Shown: positions 16,962-25,029 of the stretch, in pieces
Position numbering within the stretch: position 1 is the first letter of the stretch
Layout of the letters: each line of letters begins with the position of its first letter
DNA from: Bacteroidota bacterium
Lineage (GTDB): Bacteria; Bacteroidota; Bacteroidia; B-17B0; Aurantibacillaceae
Reading direction: 5' to 3'
Assembly: GCA_013287545.1 (NCBI GenBank)
Contig: JABDDQ010000011.1
Coordinates: forward strand, 1-46,241
DNA: 46,241 nucleotides
Notes under the pieces: model-generated
Seen by the model: the letters and a program-made list of their open reading frames with translations, nothing else
The model's database searches: none
What the model was told of the DNA's origin: nothing
Made by a program: the position numbers and the translations under genes

Positions 16962-19900
16962 TTATCTAAAAATAAAAAAATAAAACTGTAAAGCGTCTAT
17001 ACTTGAATCTATGGCATCATCGGTACCAAAGGAGTAGTTATCGCCAGTAAATCCAAACGCCGATGGAATAGGTACTAAAAATGAGTTAGAAAAATCTTGA
17101 GTACTAGAATACGTTTGGGTTTTAAATAATCCTCCTATTATATTTCCTCCATAATTGGCAATTCCATTTATAGCAACAGACCTTAAATAATTTCGAGAGG
17201 CAAGACCAGGTATTGTATAAATATTTAAACCATCTTCACCCACTTCAGTATTTTTAATTCCAACCTTATCATCATCAAGAACAGATTTTAGTGTATTTGT
17301 TGTTATACTTGTTGCAAGTTGTGCAATGCTGAAGTTTTTACTAAAATTAAATTTATTTTTACCATAGTCCTGTAAAACCCCTAAAGTTGTTCTTGAAACA
17401 AATTTTAAAGCACTACCGTCTTCAGTAAACACTTTTGAAAAAGACTTCCACGGACCGCTACCTAATTTACCTGTGCTTGATCTGATTGGGTCGTCCTCAA
17501 AAGCACTTTCGGCAAATTCATCCGTAGCAATTTCACCTTCTAAAGCACTTGTGGCTCCGGAAACACCAGCTTGAACCCATTCTTCCGTACTACTACTCTT
17601 GTTAAGAACATTGGTTCCGCCGGGTCCGCCGGGTCCAATGCCTCCCAAAGCATCTACACCTATTGTTAGAGCCGCTCCTACTGCTGCTCCAGCGTATGGA
17701 TTGCCTGATAAAACTCCTACAAGTGCACCAGTTCCTCCTGCAGCAAAATATTCAAGTCCAGCCTCAGTTGAAGACTTTGCGTGCATAATATGATCCCAAT
17801 TTTGAGCCACATCAGCAATTCCACCAACTACAAATGCAAATATTGCTAAAAATGCTTCTGGATCTTCTCCGGAAGGGTCTATGCTTTTTAAAGGGTTGTT
17901 ATTACAATAAGAATACTTATTATACGCTTGTGCATCGCCATCATCACTTAAATGATCATCGACACTTTTCATACGACCAGTTAAGGGTTCATACAAACGT
18001 CCATTCATATTAACTAAATCAAACTGAGGCAAATTTTCATGTCCGGTAAAACCTCGTATTAACCAATTTGGTGTATTATTCGGAAAAGGGTTGTTTTCAT
18101 TATATTGTGCCCATGTATCTGGGTCTCTTGGTTGTCCCCAAGCATCAAAGCTTTGACGAGCATACACCGCTCCTTGATCATCTGTTAAAGTAAGTATTGA
18201 ACCTAAGTGGTCGGTATATACATAATACATTTTTCCATTATCATTAGGAGACTTTACAAACATTGCACAGAGACCATCGCCACCTGTTATATAATTAATT
18301 TCAGTCGTAGCATTACTATTTGCTACAATTTGTTTTTCATAATTTAAAGAGTAATATGTAGTAGTACTTCCATTGGCAGTAGTAAGATTGGTTTCTCTTC
18401 TTTGTTGCTCCGGTCCATATATAAGACTTAATTGGTTTAAAGGTAAACTAGAATTAATATCTGTTTCTAAAATGTTATACGGCTTTTTAAATGAGTTATA
18501 ATCTATGGTTTGTGTATTCAGACTTATTGAGCCGTTTGGATTACTTACAGTTAAAACCTGGTTTTGTTGTGGAGAATTATAAGTATATGTTCCTACATCT
18601 GGTTTTACTGTAATATTACCATTTGTAGCATATTGCATAGTCATAACAGCATTGCTTGGATCAGTGATAGTCCATAACCTGTTCAAATTATCATAAGTAA
18701 AGGATTCATTTAATATATTTCCTGAGTTAAAGGCATCTTTTCTGTTTTTAAGGTTACCATTTGTCTGATCAAAGGTAAACCCAAGGTTTTGTATTGTTGT
18801 TGAACCTTTATTGGCAATAAATGTAAGAGGATAACCGTAATTATCATAAGTTTTTGTTGTTGAAACACCATTTCCTAAGGTAAATTGAGTATATAGCCCC
18901 ATAGGATTTACTTTATTCGATTGCCAAATAAGGTTGCCATTATCAGCCCTATTGACACTATTTAGGTATCCATTAGAAGTATAAGAACGAGTTATTGCAA
19001 AATTACCTGGATACGTAATTTTTGAAATGTTATTGTATTGATCATATTCATAAGCAGTGGAAAGCCCACCATTGGTACTTTCCGTTATTTGCGTTACACG
19101 GTTTAACGCATCATATGAATAATCAGTAGTTATAGAATTATTGGGGCCGCTCCTTGTTTGTAGCTGATTTATACCGTTGCCGGTACCGACATAAGAATAG
19201 GAATAATTATCAGTACCATTTGTCTTTTTAATTAATCGATCTAATACGTCATATGTATATGTATATTGATTGCCTTGAAAATCTGTTTGAGTATACAACA
19301 AGTCGTAAGCACTATATTCATAGGTCGTAGTTCCGGAATTTGGTTCAAAAATTGATTGTTGTCTACCATACTCATCATAAGTAATTGTCGCAAGAATGTT
19401 TGAGCTTCCTAAAGTTACTTGAGTTGGCTGATGCTGTGCATTATATGCATAATTCATTATAATACCATTATTATCAATAGCCGCACTTTTTAATCCAGAA
19501 GCATCAAACACCTCTTTATATGAATTACCATCTGGAGGAGTAATTGTTACTGTTGCATCATTATTGGTAGTACTATAAGCGTAAACATATCCTGTATTAT
19601 AAGAAGTACTATAATCTGTTTTTTCTGTATTTTTAATTTGTCCAAACTCATCGTAGGTAAAAATATTAAATATAGGTTTAGGATTTCCCATTTCATAGTA
19701 GCTTGTAGATAAGGCTACATGACCTTGGGTGTCAAATGTGGTAAAGCTATAAAAAGGATTTTGAAGCCCATCTGTTTTAGTTCTAACGTTTCGCCCAAGT
19801 ATATCATAGTATTTCACGGTTGTTGGCACACCTGGTTTTGTTGACGTTATCTTAAAAGGGATAGTAGGAATAGGAATTTGGCTTGGATCACCAACTACTT

Positions 19901-20180
19901 CACCTTGAGCAACCCAATCATAACTATAATTAGTTGTAATATTATCTGGAGTAGAACAACTAAGTTCTCGTCCAAAAGCATCATAAGTATGTTTTACAGT
20001 AAGTCCATCATAACCCATTATCGTTAGAGGCTTCCCCCATAGAGAACTATAAGTTGTTTGAATGTTTTGAGAATTCGGATTAGTAACTGTTGTAGGAAAC
20101 CTTTTATAATTATCATATAAATAGGAATACTTTTTTTGTGGAAGAGATGCGGGATCATGGGTGCGCTGCGAGCGCATCAC
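16962..20180 (-). CDS. RHS/YD-repeat protein, 5'-truncated, with polymorphic C-terminus
   Basis: An open frame of 1072 codons. Residues about 15-640 are YD repeats (YSYDALNRVTQI, YTYDVLDRLIKK and similar) that form a beta-cage; the RHS core follows, with DHLGSILTL, MNGRLYEPLTGRMKSVDD and YNKYSYCNNNPLKSIDPSG near 690-770. After DPSG about 300 residues form a variable region: an Ala/Gly-rich hydrophobic stretch (about 775-860) and a distinct end that I cannot assign to a toxin family. The normal secreted N-terminus is missing. The frame opens with GTG at 20180 inside foreign sequence, and RHS-like sequence begins about 20155. It is therefore probably a truncated, perhaps silent, gene. Confidence 0.82.
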   Translation of the reverse strand: MMRSQRTHDPASLPQKKYSYLYDNYKRFPTTVTNPNSQNIQTTYSSLWGKPLTIMGYDGLTVKHTYDAFGRELSCSTPDNITTNYSYDWVAQGEVVGDPSQIPIPTIPFKITSTKPGVPTTVKYYDILGRNVRTKTDGLQNPFYSFTTFDTQGHVALSTSYYEMGNPKPIFNIFTYDEFGQIKNTEKTDYSTSYNTGYVYAYSTTNNDATVTITPPDGNSYKEVFDASGLKSAAIDNNGIIMNYAYNAQHQPTQVTLGSSNILATITYDEYGRQQSIFEPNSGTTTYEYSAYDLLYTQTDFQGNQYTYTYDVLDRLIKKTNGTDNYSYSYVGTGNGINQLQTRSGPNNSITTDYSYDALNRVTQITESTNGGLSTAYEYDQYNNISKITYPGNFAITRSYTSNGYLNSVNRADNGNLIWQSNKVNPMGLYTQFTLGNGVSTTKTYDNYGYPLTFIANKGSTTIQNLGFTFDQTNGNLKNRKDAFNSGNILNESFTYDNLNRLWTITDPSNAVMTMQYATNGNITVKPDVGTYTYNSPQQNQVLTVSNPNGSISLNTQTIDYNSFKKPYNILETDINSSLPLNQLSLIYGPEQQRRETNLTTANGSTTTYYSLNYEKQIVANSNATTEINYITGGDGLCAMFVKSPNDNGKMYYVYTDHLGSILTLTDDQGAVYARQSFDAWGQPRDPDTWAQYNENNPFPNNTPNWLIRGFTGHENLPQFDLVNMNGRLYEPLTGRMKSVDDHLSDDGDAQAYNKYSYCNNNPLKSIDPSGEDPEAFLAIFAFVVGGIADVAQNWDHIMHAKSSTEAGLEYFAAGGTGALVGVLSGNPYAGAAVGAALTIGVDALGGIGPGGPGGTNVLNKSSSTEEWVQAGVSGATSALEGEIATDEFAESAFEDDPIRSSTGKLGSGPWKSFSKVFTEDGSALKFVSRTTLGVLQDYGKNKFNFSKNFSIAQLATSITTNTLKSVLDDDKVGIKNTEVGEDGLNIYTIPGLASRNYLRSVAINGIANYGGNIIGGLFKTQTYSSTQDFSNSFLVPIPSAFGFTGDNYSFGTDDAIDSSIDALQFYFFIFR

Positions 20181-20250
20181 ATTGCTTGGCGTACTTCACT
20201 TCCTGCTTATAACGCTGCTCTATTTTGTGTTTGATTACCGTCGAGAACAT
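20158..20250 (-). pseudogene. 5' fragment of a small gene joined to the RHS gene
   Basis: From the ATG at 20250 a frame encodes MFSTVIKHKIEQRYKQEV and about 13 more residues, then stops about where RHS sequence begins. It resembles the N-terminus of small Bacteroidota proteins that begin MFSTxIKxxIExRYGQ; I recall these only loosely. The abrupt change from this to YD-repeat coding marks a rearrangement junction. TGCGCT / AGCGCA (20162-20167, 20171-20176) is an inverted repeat close to the join. Confidence 0.45.
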
Positions 20251-20377
20251 GGTGTTTTAAAAACCAATGATAGCCGATTCCCGCGAAAGGAAAGCGATTT
20301 GAACGCAAAAGAAAATATGAATAGAAAGTTTGATAAGTAAAATTTGGTAAATGTGTCAAATATGAATTTTACTCAAA

Positions 20378-20605
20378 CTATTGTTCTTCCATGTCAATTA
20401 TCTTACGTAGTTGCTTCTTGTTCAGTGCAAGTTCAGATAGAAATTCTTTAAGCACATAAATACTCTCTGCCTTCTCGGAGATTAGCTCCGTTTCAGCAAC
20501 CGATATGATTATATCGGTAAGCGAGCTTTGTAACTGCAACAAGTACCCGGCTGAATCATCCGTTTCTACTTCTATAAATAATTTTTCTTTTGTTAGGTGT
20601 ATCAT
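20378..20605 (-). CDS. Small unknown protein
   Basis: A 75-residue acidic, mainly helical protein (SSLTDIIISVAETELISEKAES ... LALNKKQLRKII). No family is recognised and no signal or membrane segment is present. It lies 40 bases after the 188-residue ORF on the same strand, within remnants of a mobile element, and may share its transcript. A clean start and plausible composition support it as a real gene. Confidence 0.5.
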   Translation of the reverse strand: MIHLTKEKLFIEVETDDSAGYLLQLQSSLTDIIISVAETELISEKAESIYVLKEFLSELALNKKQLRKIIDMEEQ

Positions 20606-20645
20606 ATTAATTAGAAATAATTTGCATGAAGTGAATTATTAATTA

Positions 20646-21212
20646 TCAGTTAGAAGTATATTTCTCGTATACCAAAGCCGTTGTTTTTTCCAACGCCCTT
20701 AACTGAAAAAGAGCATCGATGTTTTTAAAATGGCCCATGAGAAGCTCCTGTCTCAGACGGGGACTGCTAAAGTATAAGGAGCATGGATTGCACAGTAGTA
20801 GCCCACATACAGACATTGGTACATCCAGGGCCAAGAAAATATCATCATATTGATCCTCGTCTCTGCATCGAATAACTAAATCACCATAAGACGTACTGAT
20901 CGCAATCATGCCATTACTAAACTCCAGCTCAAAGCTCTTCGCATCCAAATGAAAATCAAGTATGCGCCTTAGCACCATTTCAGTAGGTAGCCATTCCGAA
21001 ATGATCTTTAGCGATGGCGATGTTTTTCTTTTAGTAATAAGTAACGTCTTACCTGTAAGCAAATCAGAACCGTGAAAGCTTTTAAACCTTGCAAAGCCAT
21101 TTCGGCCGTCAAGCTTCAGTAGGCGCGTAAGGTTAACTTCATCAGTATAAAACTCTTTTAATGATTCAGTTGTATTCAAATAGTACAATGGCATAGAGGC
21201 GAGTATAACCAA
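20646..21212 (-). CDS. Unknown protein with uncertain 5' end
   Basis: About 188 residues from a TTG at 21212; an ATG at 21194 is an alternative start. The same frame continues open upstream to about 21281 without an ATG, encoding a sensible HINFSLNELKFLNPDLVILAS. The true start may therefore be non-ATG, or the 5' end may have been lost. Composition is mixed alpha/beta with a Cys pair in CGLLLCNPC. No family is recognised. It belongs to the degraded mobile region at 20.2-22.4 kb. Confidence 0.5.
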   Translation of the reverse strand: MVILASMPLYYLNTTESLKEFYTDEVNLTRLLKLDGRNGFARFKSFHGSDLLTGKTLLITKRKTSPSLKIISEWLPTEMVLRRILDFHLDAKSFELEFSNGMIAISTSYGDLVIRCRDEDQYDDIFLALDVPMSVCGLLLCNPCSLYFSSPRLRQELLMGHFKNIDALFQLRALEKTTALVYEKYTSN

Positions 21213-21392
21213 ATCCGGATTAAGGAACTTTAGTTCATTTAGACTAAAGTTGATATGGAAATGATTTACATCCTTAGTGCTTCAGTAAACTCAATTTGCT
21301 TATACTCAAGATAATCTAAGATTACAGATAAGTCAACTTGGATCCGCTGATTACAAATTCTTTATGGCAAGCAACTCGGTGCTGAAGAAGAA

Positions 21393-21487
21393 AGGTGGTA
21401 CGAGCAACGCGAGTAACCACCTGCGAGACGGCATAGGCGGAACGCCGGCTGTCGATGCTTTAAAGACGGATGCAGCGATAAGCATCC
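21393..21487. other. Cluster of three hairpins in a GC-rich patch
   Basis: AGGTGGT / ACCACCT (21393-21399, 21416-21422), GGCG / CGCC with a GAA triloop (21436-21446), and GGATGC / GCATCC (21468-21473, 21482-21487) follow one another in a patch richer in G and C than its surroundings. There is no T-run, so they are not plain terminators. This could be a structured RNA or an origin-like site. Confidence 0.4.
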
Positions 21488-21578
21488 AGCAAACGAAGTG
21501 AGCGATGCAGGGTGCTTAATATAATAAGGAGGCTAACAACTGATTGGAAACCAAGCCAAAGAGAGAGAAAATGATATT

Positions 21579-21654
21579 CCTGGGATACTGTTTAGTCATT
21601 TAAGTGTATCCCTGGGATACTATTTAATTGAGTTTGAAAGAATAAATAGTATCC
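21579..21654. promoter_or_regulatory. Palindromic operator array before the winged-helix gene
   Basis: CCTGGGATACTGTTTA (21579-21594) and CCTGGGATACTATTTA (21611-21626) are near-identical direct repeats 32 bases apart. The second lies in a perfect 7-1-7 palindrome GTATCCC-T-GGGATAC (21606-21620). A reversed half, TAAATAGTATCC, is at 21643-21654. They end 17 bases before the ATG at 21672, a natural place for autoregulation or for iteron-type binding. Confidence 0.6.
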
Positions 21655-21671
21655 TATAAACACTATTTAAA

Positions 21672-22046
21672 ATGAAAAGATTTCATACCTGGTACTCACC
21701 TAACAACATCATAAAGACCATAGGTACACTTGGTGCAGACATATATGAGCGAGAAATACTTCGGGTAATTTTTATTAGTTACATGAAACAATACAGTAAA
21801 GCCAACAAGCTGCATAAAATATGTATCGAGTTAAGCTACGCCGACTTTGAAGGTGTAATGGGGCGCAAAAAATATTTTGAGTCCATCAAAGCACTGAAAG
21901 AAAGAGAAGTTATTTTATATGACTCGACCAAAGGAAGAAAAGGCCATCAGCAGGTATACATCATCACTCCAAAAATTGTCGAAGAAATAAAGGCAAAGAA
22001 ATTCAGCTTAAAAGAATTATTAGAAGGAGATGAAATATGGTTATGA
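21672..22046 (+). CDS. Winged-helix-like DNA-binding protein
   Basis: A 124-residue basic protein. Residues about 20-95 read as a winged helix: helices in LGADIYEREILRVIFISYMKQ, a recognition segment SYADFEGVMGRKKYFESIKALKER, then a wing VILYDSTKGRKGHQQVYIITP. It resembles small replication- or copy-control proteins of mobile elements but I cannot name a family. The palindromes at 21579-21654 are its probable binding sites. Its stop overlaps the end of the integrase remnant on the other strand by 6 bases. Confidence 0.6.
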   Translation: MKRFHTWYSPNNIIKTIGTLGADIYEREILRVIFISYMKQYSKANKLHKICIELSYADFEGVMGRKKYFESIKALKEREVILYDSTKGRKGHQQVYIITPKIVEEIKAKKFSLKELLEGDEIWL

Positions 22047-22448
22047 TCCTTCCTCCAATTTACGATTCAACTCTTTGTTGGCGTCGATCAACCTTGCCGT
22101 AGAAACCTTAGCGTATACCTCTGTTGATTTAATACTTGAGTGCCCCAACATTTTAGATACTGTTTTTATTTCAAGGCCTTGTCCCAATGTGATAGTTGTT
22201 GCAAAGGTATGGCGCGCCACATGATGAGTGAGAACCTTTTTTATACCGGCTGCTTTGGCAATCTCTTTTAATATTTTATTCAACTTAGGATTTGAGTATC
22301 TCGGCAATACATAACCTGTTCTTTTCCTTTGTGCTTCATATTTCTCATAAATAGTTTCTGCTTGCTTTAGCATAGGCACCTCAAGAGGATCATCTGTTTT
22401 TATCTGTGTCAGTTTTATCCATTTTATCCCAATTTTATCCTCCTTTTT
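22041..22448 (-). pseudogene. C-terminal remnant of a second tyrosine recombinase
   Basis: The frame is open from about 22448 and ends at 22041 (the first possible start is GTG at 22379). It matches the last third of the intact integrase at 7783: KWIKLTQIKTDDPLEVPML, then NPKLNKILKEIAKAAGI, then HHVARHTFATTI, LGHSSIKSTEVYAKV. It keeps the His-x-x-Arg, second His and nucleophile Tyr but lacks the first catalytic Arg, the core-binding and the arm-binding domains, so it cannot be active. Sequence differs enough to be an independent element, not a copy of the first. Homology ends abruptly near 22440 in a run of three TTTTATCC repeats. Confidence 0.85.
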
Positions 22449-22655
22449 TTAGTTAATAATTTTATTTTTTAATCCTATAAACAAGTCATATGCCAATAGC
22501 GCTAACTGAAATTTTGACAATATTTTTTTATCTGTAAACTGATTTTTTTTCAGTCCAAACTATAATTTTGACAGAATTTTATACTGTTGGCATGATTGGA
22601 ATATAATTTGATTTCAGGGTTTCAGTTCACTAAATGTTTAATTAAAATAAAAAAT

Positions 22656-22661
22656 AGGAGG
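22656..22661 (+). promoter_or_regulatory. Strong Shine-Dalgarno site for hsp20
   Basis: AGGAGG lies 9 bases before the ATG at 22671. Such a consensus site is unusual in this AT-rich window and fixes the start codon over the in-frame codon at 22596. Confidence 0.75.
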
Positions 22662-22670
22662 AACCAAACA

Positions 22671-23129
22671 ATGAACATCGTAAAATGGAAAAGACCATTA
22701 GAAAATGGTCAAGCAAACCGTCCTGTAATGTATAACTCACCACTTTCAGGACTATTCGAAAACTTTTTCGGAGATGATTTTATAACTAATGAGTACGCTC
22801 AATTCGTACCCTCAGTAAATCTTTCGGAAGATGAAAAGCACTACCACGTAGAGCTATCCGCGCCGGGTTTTGAAAAAGGTGATTTCAAAATTGAACTTAA
22901 CGAAAGAATCCTTACTGTTTCAGGTAAACATCAGACCGAAAAAGAATCAAAGGAAAAAACCTTTTCACGTAAAGAGTTTAACTACGGCTCTTTTATACGC
23001 AGTTTTTCTTTACCTGAAGAAATCGATGAGGCGGCAATTGATGCCAAATATCAAAATGGTATTTTAAATGTAACCTTACCGAAAAAGGAAGAAAGTAAGA
23101 GAATGACTAAAGAAATTAAAATTTCTTAG
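22671..23129 (+). CDS. Small heat shock protein, Hsp20/alpha-crystallin family
   Basis: A 152-residue ATP-independent holdase chaperone. The N-terminal arm (1-40, with PLSGLFENFFGDDF) is followed by the alpha-crystallin domain (about 43-140): VPSVNLSEDEKHYHVELSAPGF, DFKIELNERILTVSG, and YGSFIRSFSLPEEID, YQNGILNVTLPK. A C-terminal IKI motif (EIKIS) fits the I-x-I anchor used in oligomer assembly. The ATG at 22671 is chosen for its AGGAGG site. It begins a short transcript with the small membrane protein, ending at the terminator at 23442. Confidence 0.95.
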   Translation: MNIVKWKRPLENGQANRPVMYNSPLSGLFENFFGDDFITNEYAQFVPSVNLSEDEKHYHVELSAPGFEKGDFKIELNERILTVSGKHQTEKESKEKTFSRKEFNYGSFIRSFSLPEEIDEAAIDAKYQNGILNVTLPKKEESKRMTKEIKIS

Positions 23130-23177
23130 TACGTTTTGGTAACTAAAATTAGTGTCAAACCATTAAAAATTAAAATC

Positions 23178-23417
23178 ATGACTCCGCTTATTTTAAGTTC
23201 GTTTACTATACCCGCAGTCACAGTTTTTGTTTTAATAGCTTTGCTTATTCAGGAAAGGGATTATCTTTTTCCAAGAAAAACAAACACTAATATGGAAGTA
23301 AATACGAACATGGAACAACAACAAAACCAAGCAACTAATCGCCGTGAAAGGCTTATGCAAGGAAAAAGATACCCTGACGATTTCTTAGATTTGTCAGGAG
23401 GAACTTTGGGCATATAA
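23178..23417 (+). CDS. Small single-pass membrane protein
   Basis: A 79-residue protein from the ATG at 23178; the frame could be extended upstream only to a TTG. One hydrophobic helix (about 3-25, LILSSFTIPAVTVFVLIALLI) is followed by a polar, Asn/Gln-rich tail ending in RYPDDFLDLSGGTLGI. No family is recognised. It follows hsp20 by 48 bases and precedes a strong terminator, so it is probably stress-induced with hsp20. Confidence 0.6.
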   Translation: MTPLILSSFTIPAVTVFVLIALLIQERDYLFPRKTNTNMEVNTNMEQQQNQATNRRERLMQGKRYPDDFLDLSGGTLGI

Positions 23418-23441
23418 AGATTGCGAGGTTGGTTAAGTAGC

Positions 23442-23474
23442 AAAAAGGGGATACGCAAGTATTCCCTTTTTTTT
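23442..23474 (+). terminator. Rho-independent terminator of the hsp20 unit
   Basis: AAAAGGGGATAC / GTATTCCCTTTT (one G-T pair), loop GCAA, continuing into a T run. It lies 25 bases after the stop of the small membrane protein gene. Confidence 0.88.
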
Positions 23475-23492
23475 ATAAGTTTCACAATATAG

Positions 23493-23633
23493 TGTGGAAA
23501 AATAGGGTTAAGCAATATTCTTAATACCCGCAGTTTTGATTTTGATAAAGCCTCGGAAGGTTCGGGTTGGAAAAAGGAATTGAAAACAACTCATAAATCA
23601 GAAACAGAAGAATACGGAATTTCATCTGAATAA
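23493..23633 (+). pseudogene. Remnant of a CobW/ZigA-type metallochaperone GTPase
   Basis: An open frame without a start encodes ILNTRSFDFDKAS, GSGWKKELKT and TEEYGISSE, then stops. This matches the region before the CobW C-terminal domain of ZigA/YciC-like zinc GTPases, which typically read LFDFxxAxxxPGWLKEL ... TEEYGISSFVY. The GTPase domain and the C-terminal domain are both absent, so only about 45 codons survive. It occupies the otherwise empty 23418-23767 interval. Confidence 0.65.
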
Positions 23634-23752
23634 GTAAAGAAAAATATAAGAAGGCATCACGCTATAAAAAATCATGCCAGCAGAAAAGTAATTGATAATT
23701 AAGGTTTTAATAAAAAAATGAGAATGCTTATAAATTGAGCCTGTTGATTTTT

Positions 23753-23760
23753 TACTTTTG
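23753..23760 (+). promoter_or_regulatory. Bacteroidota -7 promoter element
   Basis: TACTTTTG matches TAnnTTTG only 7 bases before the ATG at 23768, so the transcript would be leaderless or nearly so. A TTG at 23735-23737 is a possible -33. Confidence 0.5.
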
Positions 23761-23767
23761 TAAATGA

Positions 23768-24160
23768 ATGGATACGATTGTAGACAAACTTGAACTGCCT
23801 TATGTAAGTATAATCTATGAAGAACCAATTGTTTATTATACTTATAAAGAAGGAGTAGAATTGGGATTTCCTGAAATTCGTGAATTGATTGCCTGTGCCG
23901 AAAAATTAAGCGGACATAAGCCTTACGTAACTTTTGCTGATGCTCGGGCAAAAATGAATATAACCAATGAAGGAAAACGTGTTGTATCAGATCTAAAGAA
24001 CATGCCTCTTTTTAGGGGGACTGCTGCATTAGTGGATAATAACATATATAAATACGCGGCAAACCTTCTTAGTTATTTTAATAATCCTAAATACCCTTTT
24101 CAAGCGTTTACTTCGAAAGACGAGGCTGTTAACTGGCTGTTAACGTTACCCCTTGATTAG
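23768..24160 (+). CDS. STAS/SpoIIAA-like protein
   Basis: A 130-residue single-domain protein. It has the layout of small STAS/SEC14-like proteins of Bacteroidota: an N-terminal strand pair (YVSIIYEEPIVYYTYKEG), a helix with IRELIACAEKLSGHKPYVTFADAR, then MNITNEGKRVVSD, a TAALVDNNIYK strand-helix, and a final FTSKDEAVNWLLTL helix. Such proteins may respond to small hydrophobic ligands or act in signalling; no serine for phosphorylation is obvious. It is likely monocistronic and precedes an AraC gene by 66 bases. Confidence 0.68.
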   Translation: MDTIVDKLELPYVSIIYEEPIVYYTYKEGVELGFPEIRELIACAEKLSGHKPYVTFADARAKMNITNEGKRVVSDLKNMPLFRGTAALVDNNIYKYAANLLSYFNNPKYPFQAFTSKDEAVNWLLTLPLD

Positions 24161-24226
24161 ATAAAAGTCGAAAATACCTGTAATCATATATTCCTATGAA
24201 TATTGTAATTTAGCTTAACAATATTC

Positions 24227-24970
24227 ATGCAACCTTTTAAAATCATAGAAGTAGAGAACAATACTGATAAAGCCATTGGTACAGTTATCCTGCCTGATAA
24301 TTCATTGGTAATGAGTATTCAGTTTGGAACATCGGTGTATGAAATCGTTGACGGTAAAAAAGTAATTCTTCCTCAAATAGCTTTATGTGGGCAACTTACC
24401 CAGAAAAAAGAATATGTACGCGAAGCCGGCAGCAAAACAGTATTGATAAAATTTCAGCCCTGGGCAGCCGGATGGTTCTTAAACGACCTGCACGCGCTTA
24501 CAGATAAGAATATCAATTGCGTTGATTTTTTAAAAAACGCCGAACAATTTTCTTTCGACATCAATCAAAAAATAAATGTAGAAGCTCTGTTAAGCAAATT
24601 CTTCAACCAGAAAGTAATTGATAAATCTATCCTGCAATCTTTTTCTATCATCAACGAAACAAACGGACAAATTAAAGTAGACGATTTAGCCTATAAGGTA
24701 AACAATAGCAAACGCAATTTTGAACGCAAGTTTAAAGATGCTACCGGACTTACACCCAAAGAATTTATGCAGAATACCCGTTTCAAGCATTCTGTAAACC
24801 AATTAAAATCTTCTGATGATTTATCGGGTATTACTTACGATTGCGGCTATTACGACCAATCACATTTCATTCATCACTTTAAGGAAGTTACGGGCGTTAG
24901 CCCCGAGAATTATTCCAAGCACATCGAACCGATAGAAAATTGGTCGCAGGCTACCAAGTTGTATAAATAG
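24227..24970 (+). CDS. AraC-family transcriptional regulator
   Basis: A 247-residue regulator. The N-terminal ligand domain (about 1-140) is of the type with LPDNSLVMSIQFG and VLIKFQPWAAGWFL, common in Bacteroidota AraC proteins. The C-terminal tandem HTH (about 150-240) has KVDDLAYKVNNSKRNFERKFKDATGLTPKEF and ITYDCGYYDQSHFIHHFKEVTGVSP. It lies 59 bases before an exported hydrolase gene on the same strand, its likely target. Confidence 0.9.
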   Translation: MQPFKIIEVENNTDKAIGTVILPDNSLVMSIQFGTSVYEIVDGKKVILPQIALCGQLTQKKEYVREAGSKTVLIKFQPWAAGWFLNDLHALTDKNINCVDFLKNAEQFSFDINQKINVEALLSKFFNQKVIDKSILQSFSIINETNGQIKVDDLAYKVNNSKRNFERKFKDATGLTPKEFMQNTRFKHSVNQLKSSDDLSGITYDCGYYDQSHFIHHFKEVTGVSPENYSKHIEPIENWSQATKLYK

Positions 24971-25029
24971 TTGTCGCATTTTTACAATCAGGTCAGTTTT
25001 ACCATGCGGACCTTTGTAAAAAAAATAAA

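Larger units (their letters stand above)
21213..21671. other. Gene-free 459-base control region
   Basis: No complete ORF is supported here, apart from the open extension of the 188-residue frame to about 21281. The left part is AT-rich. From about 21380 to 21530 the DNA is clearly more GC-rich and full of short inverted repeats. From 21579 there are palindromic repeats leading into the winged-helix-like gene. It may hold a structured RNA, a replication or transfer origin, or only a promoter. Confidence 0.5.

Noticed and set aside
22460-22640. Sigma-70-like TTGACA/TATAAT promoter of hsp20
   Set aside because: Several TTTTGACA and TATAAT-like strings occur, but none has proper spacing for either the sigma-70 or the Bacteroidota consensus, so no promoter was called.
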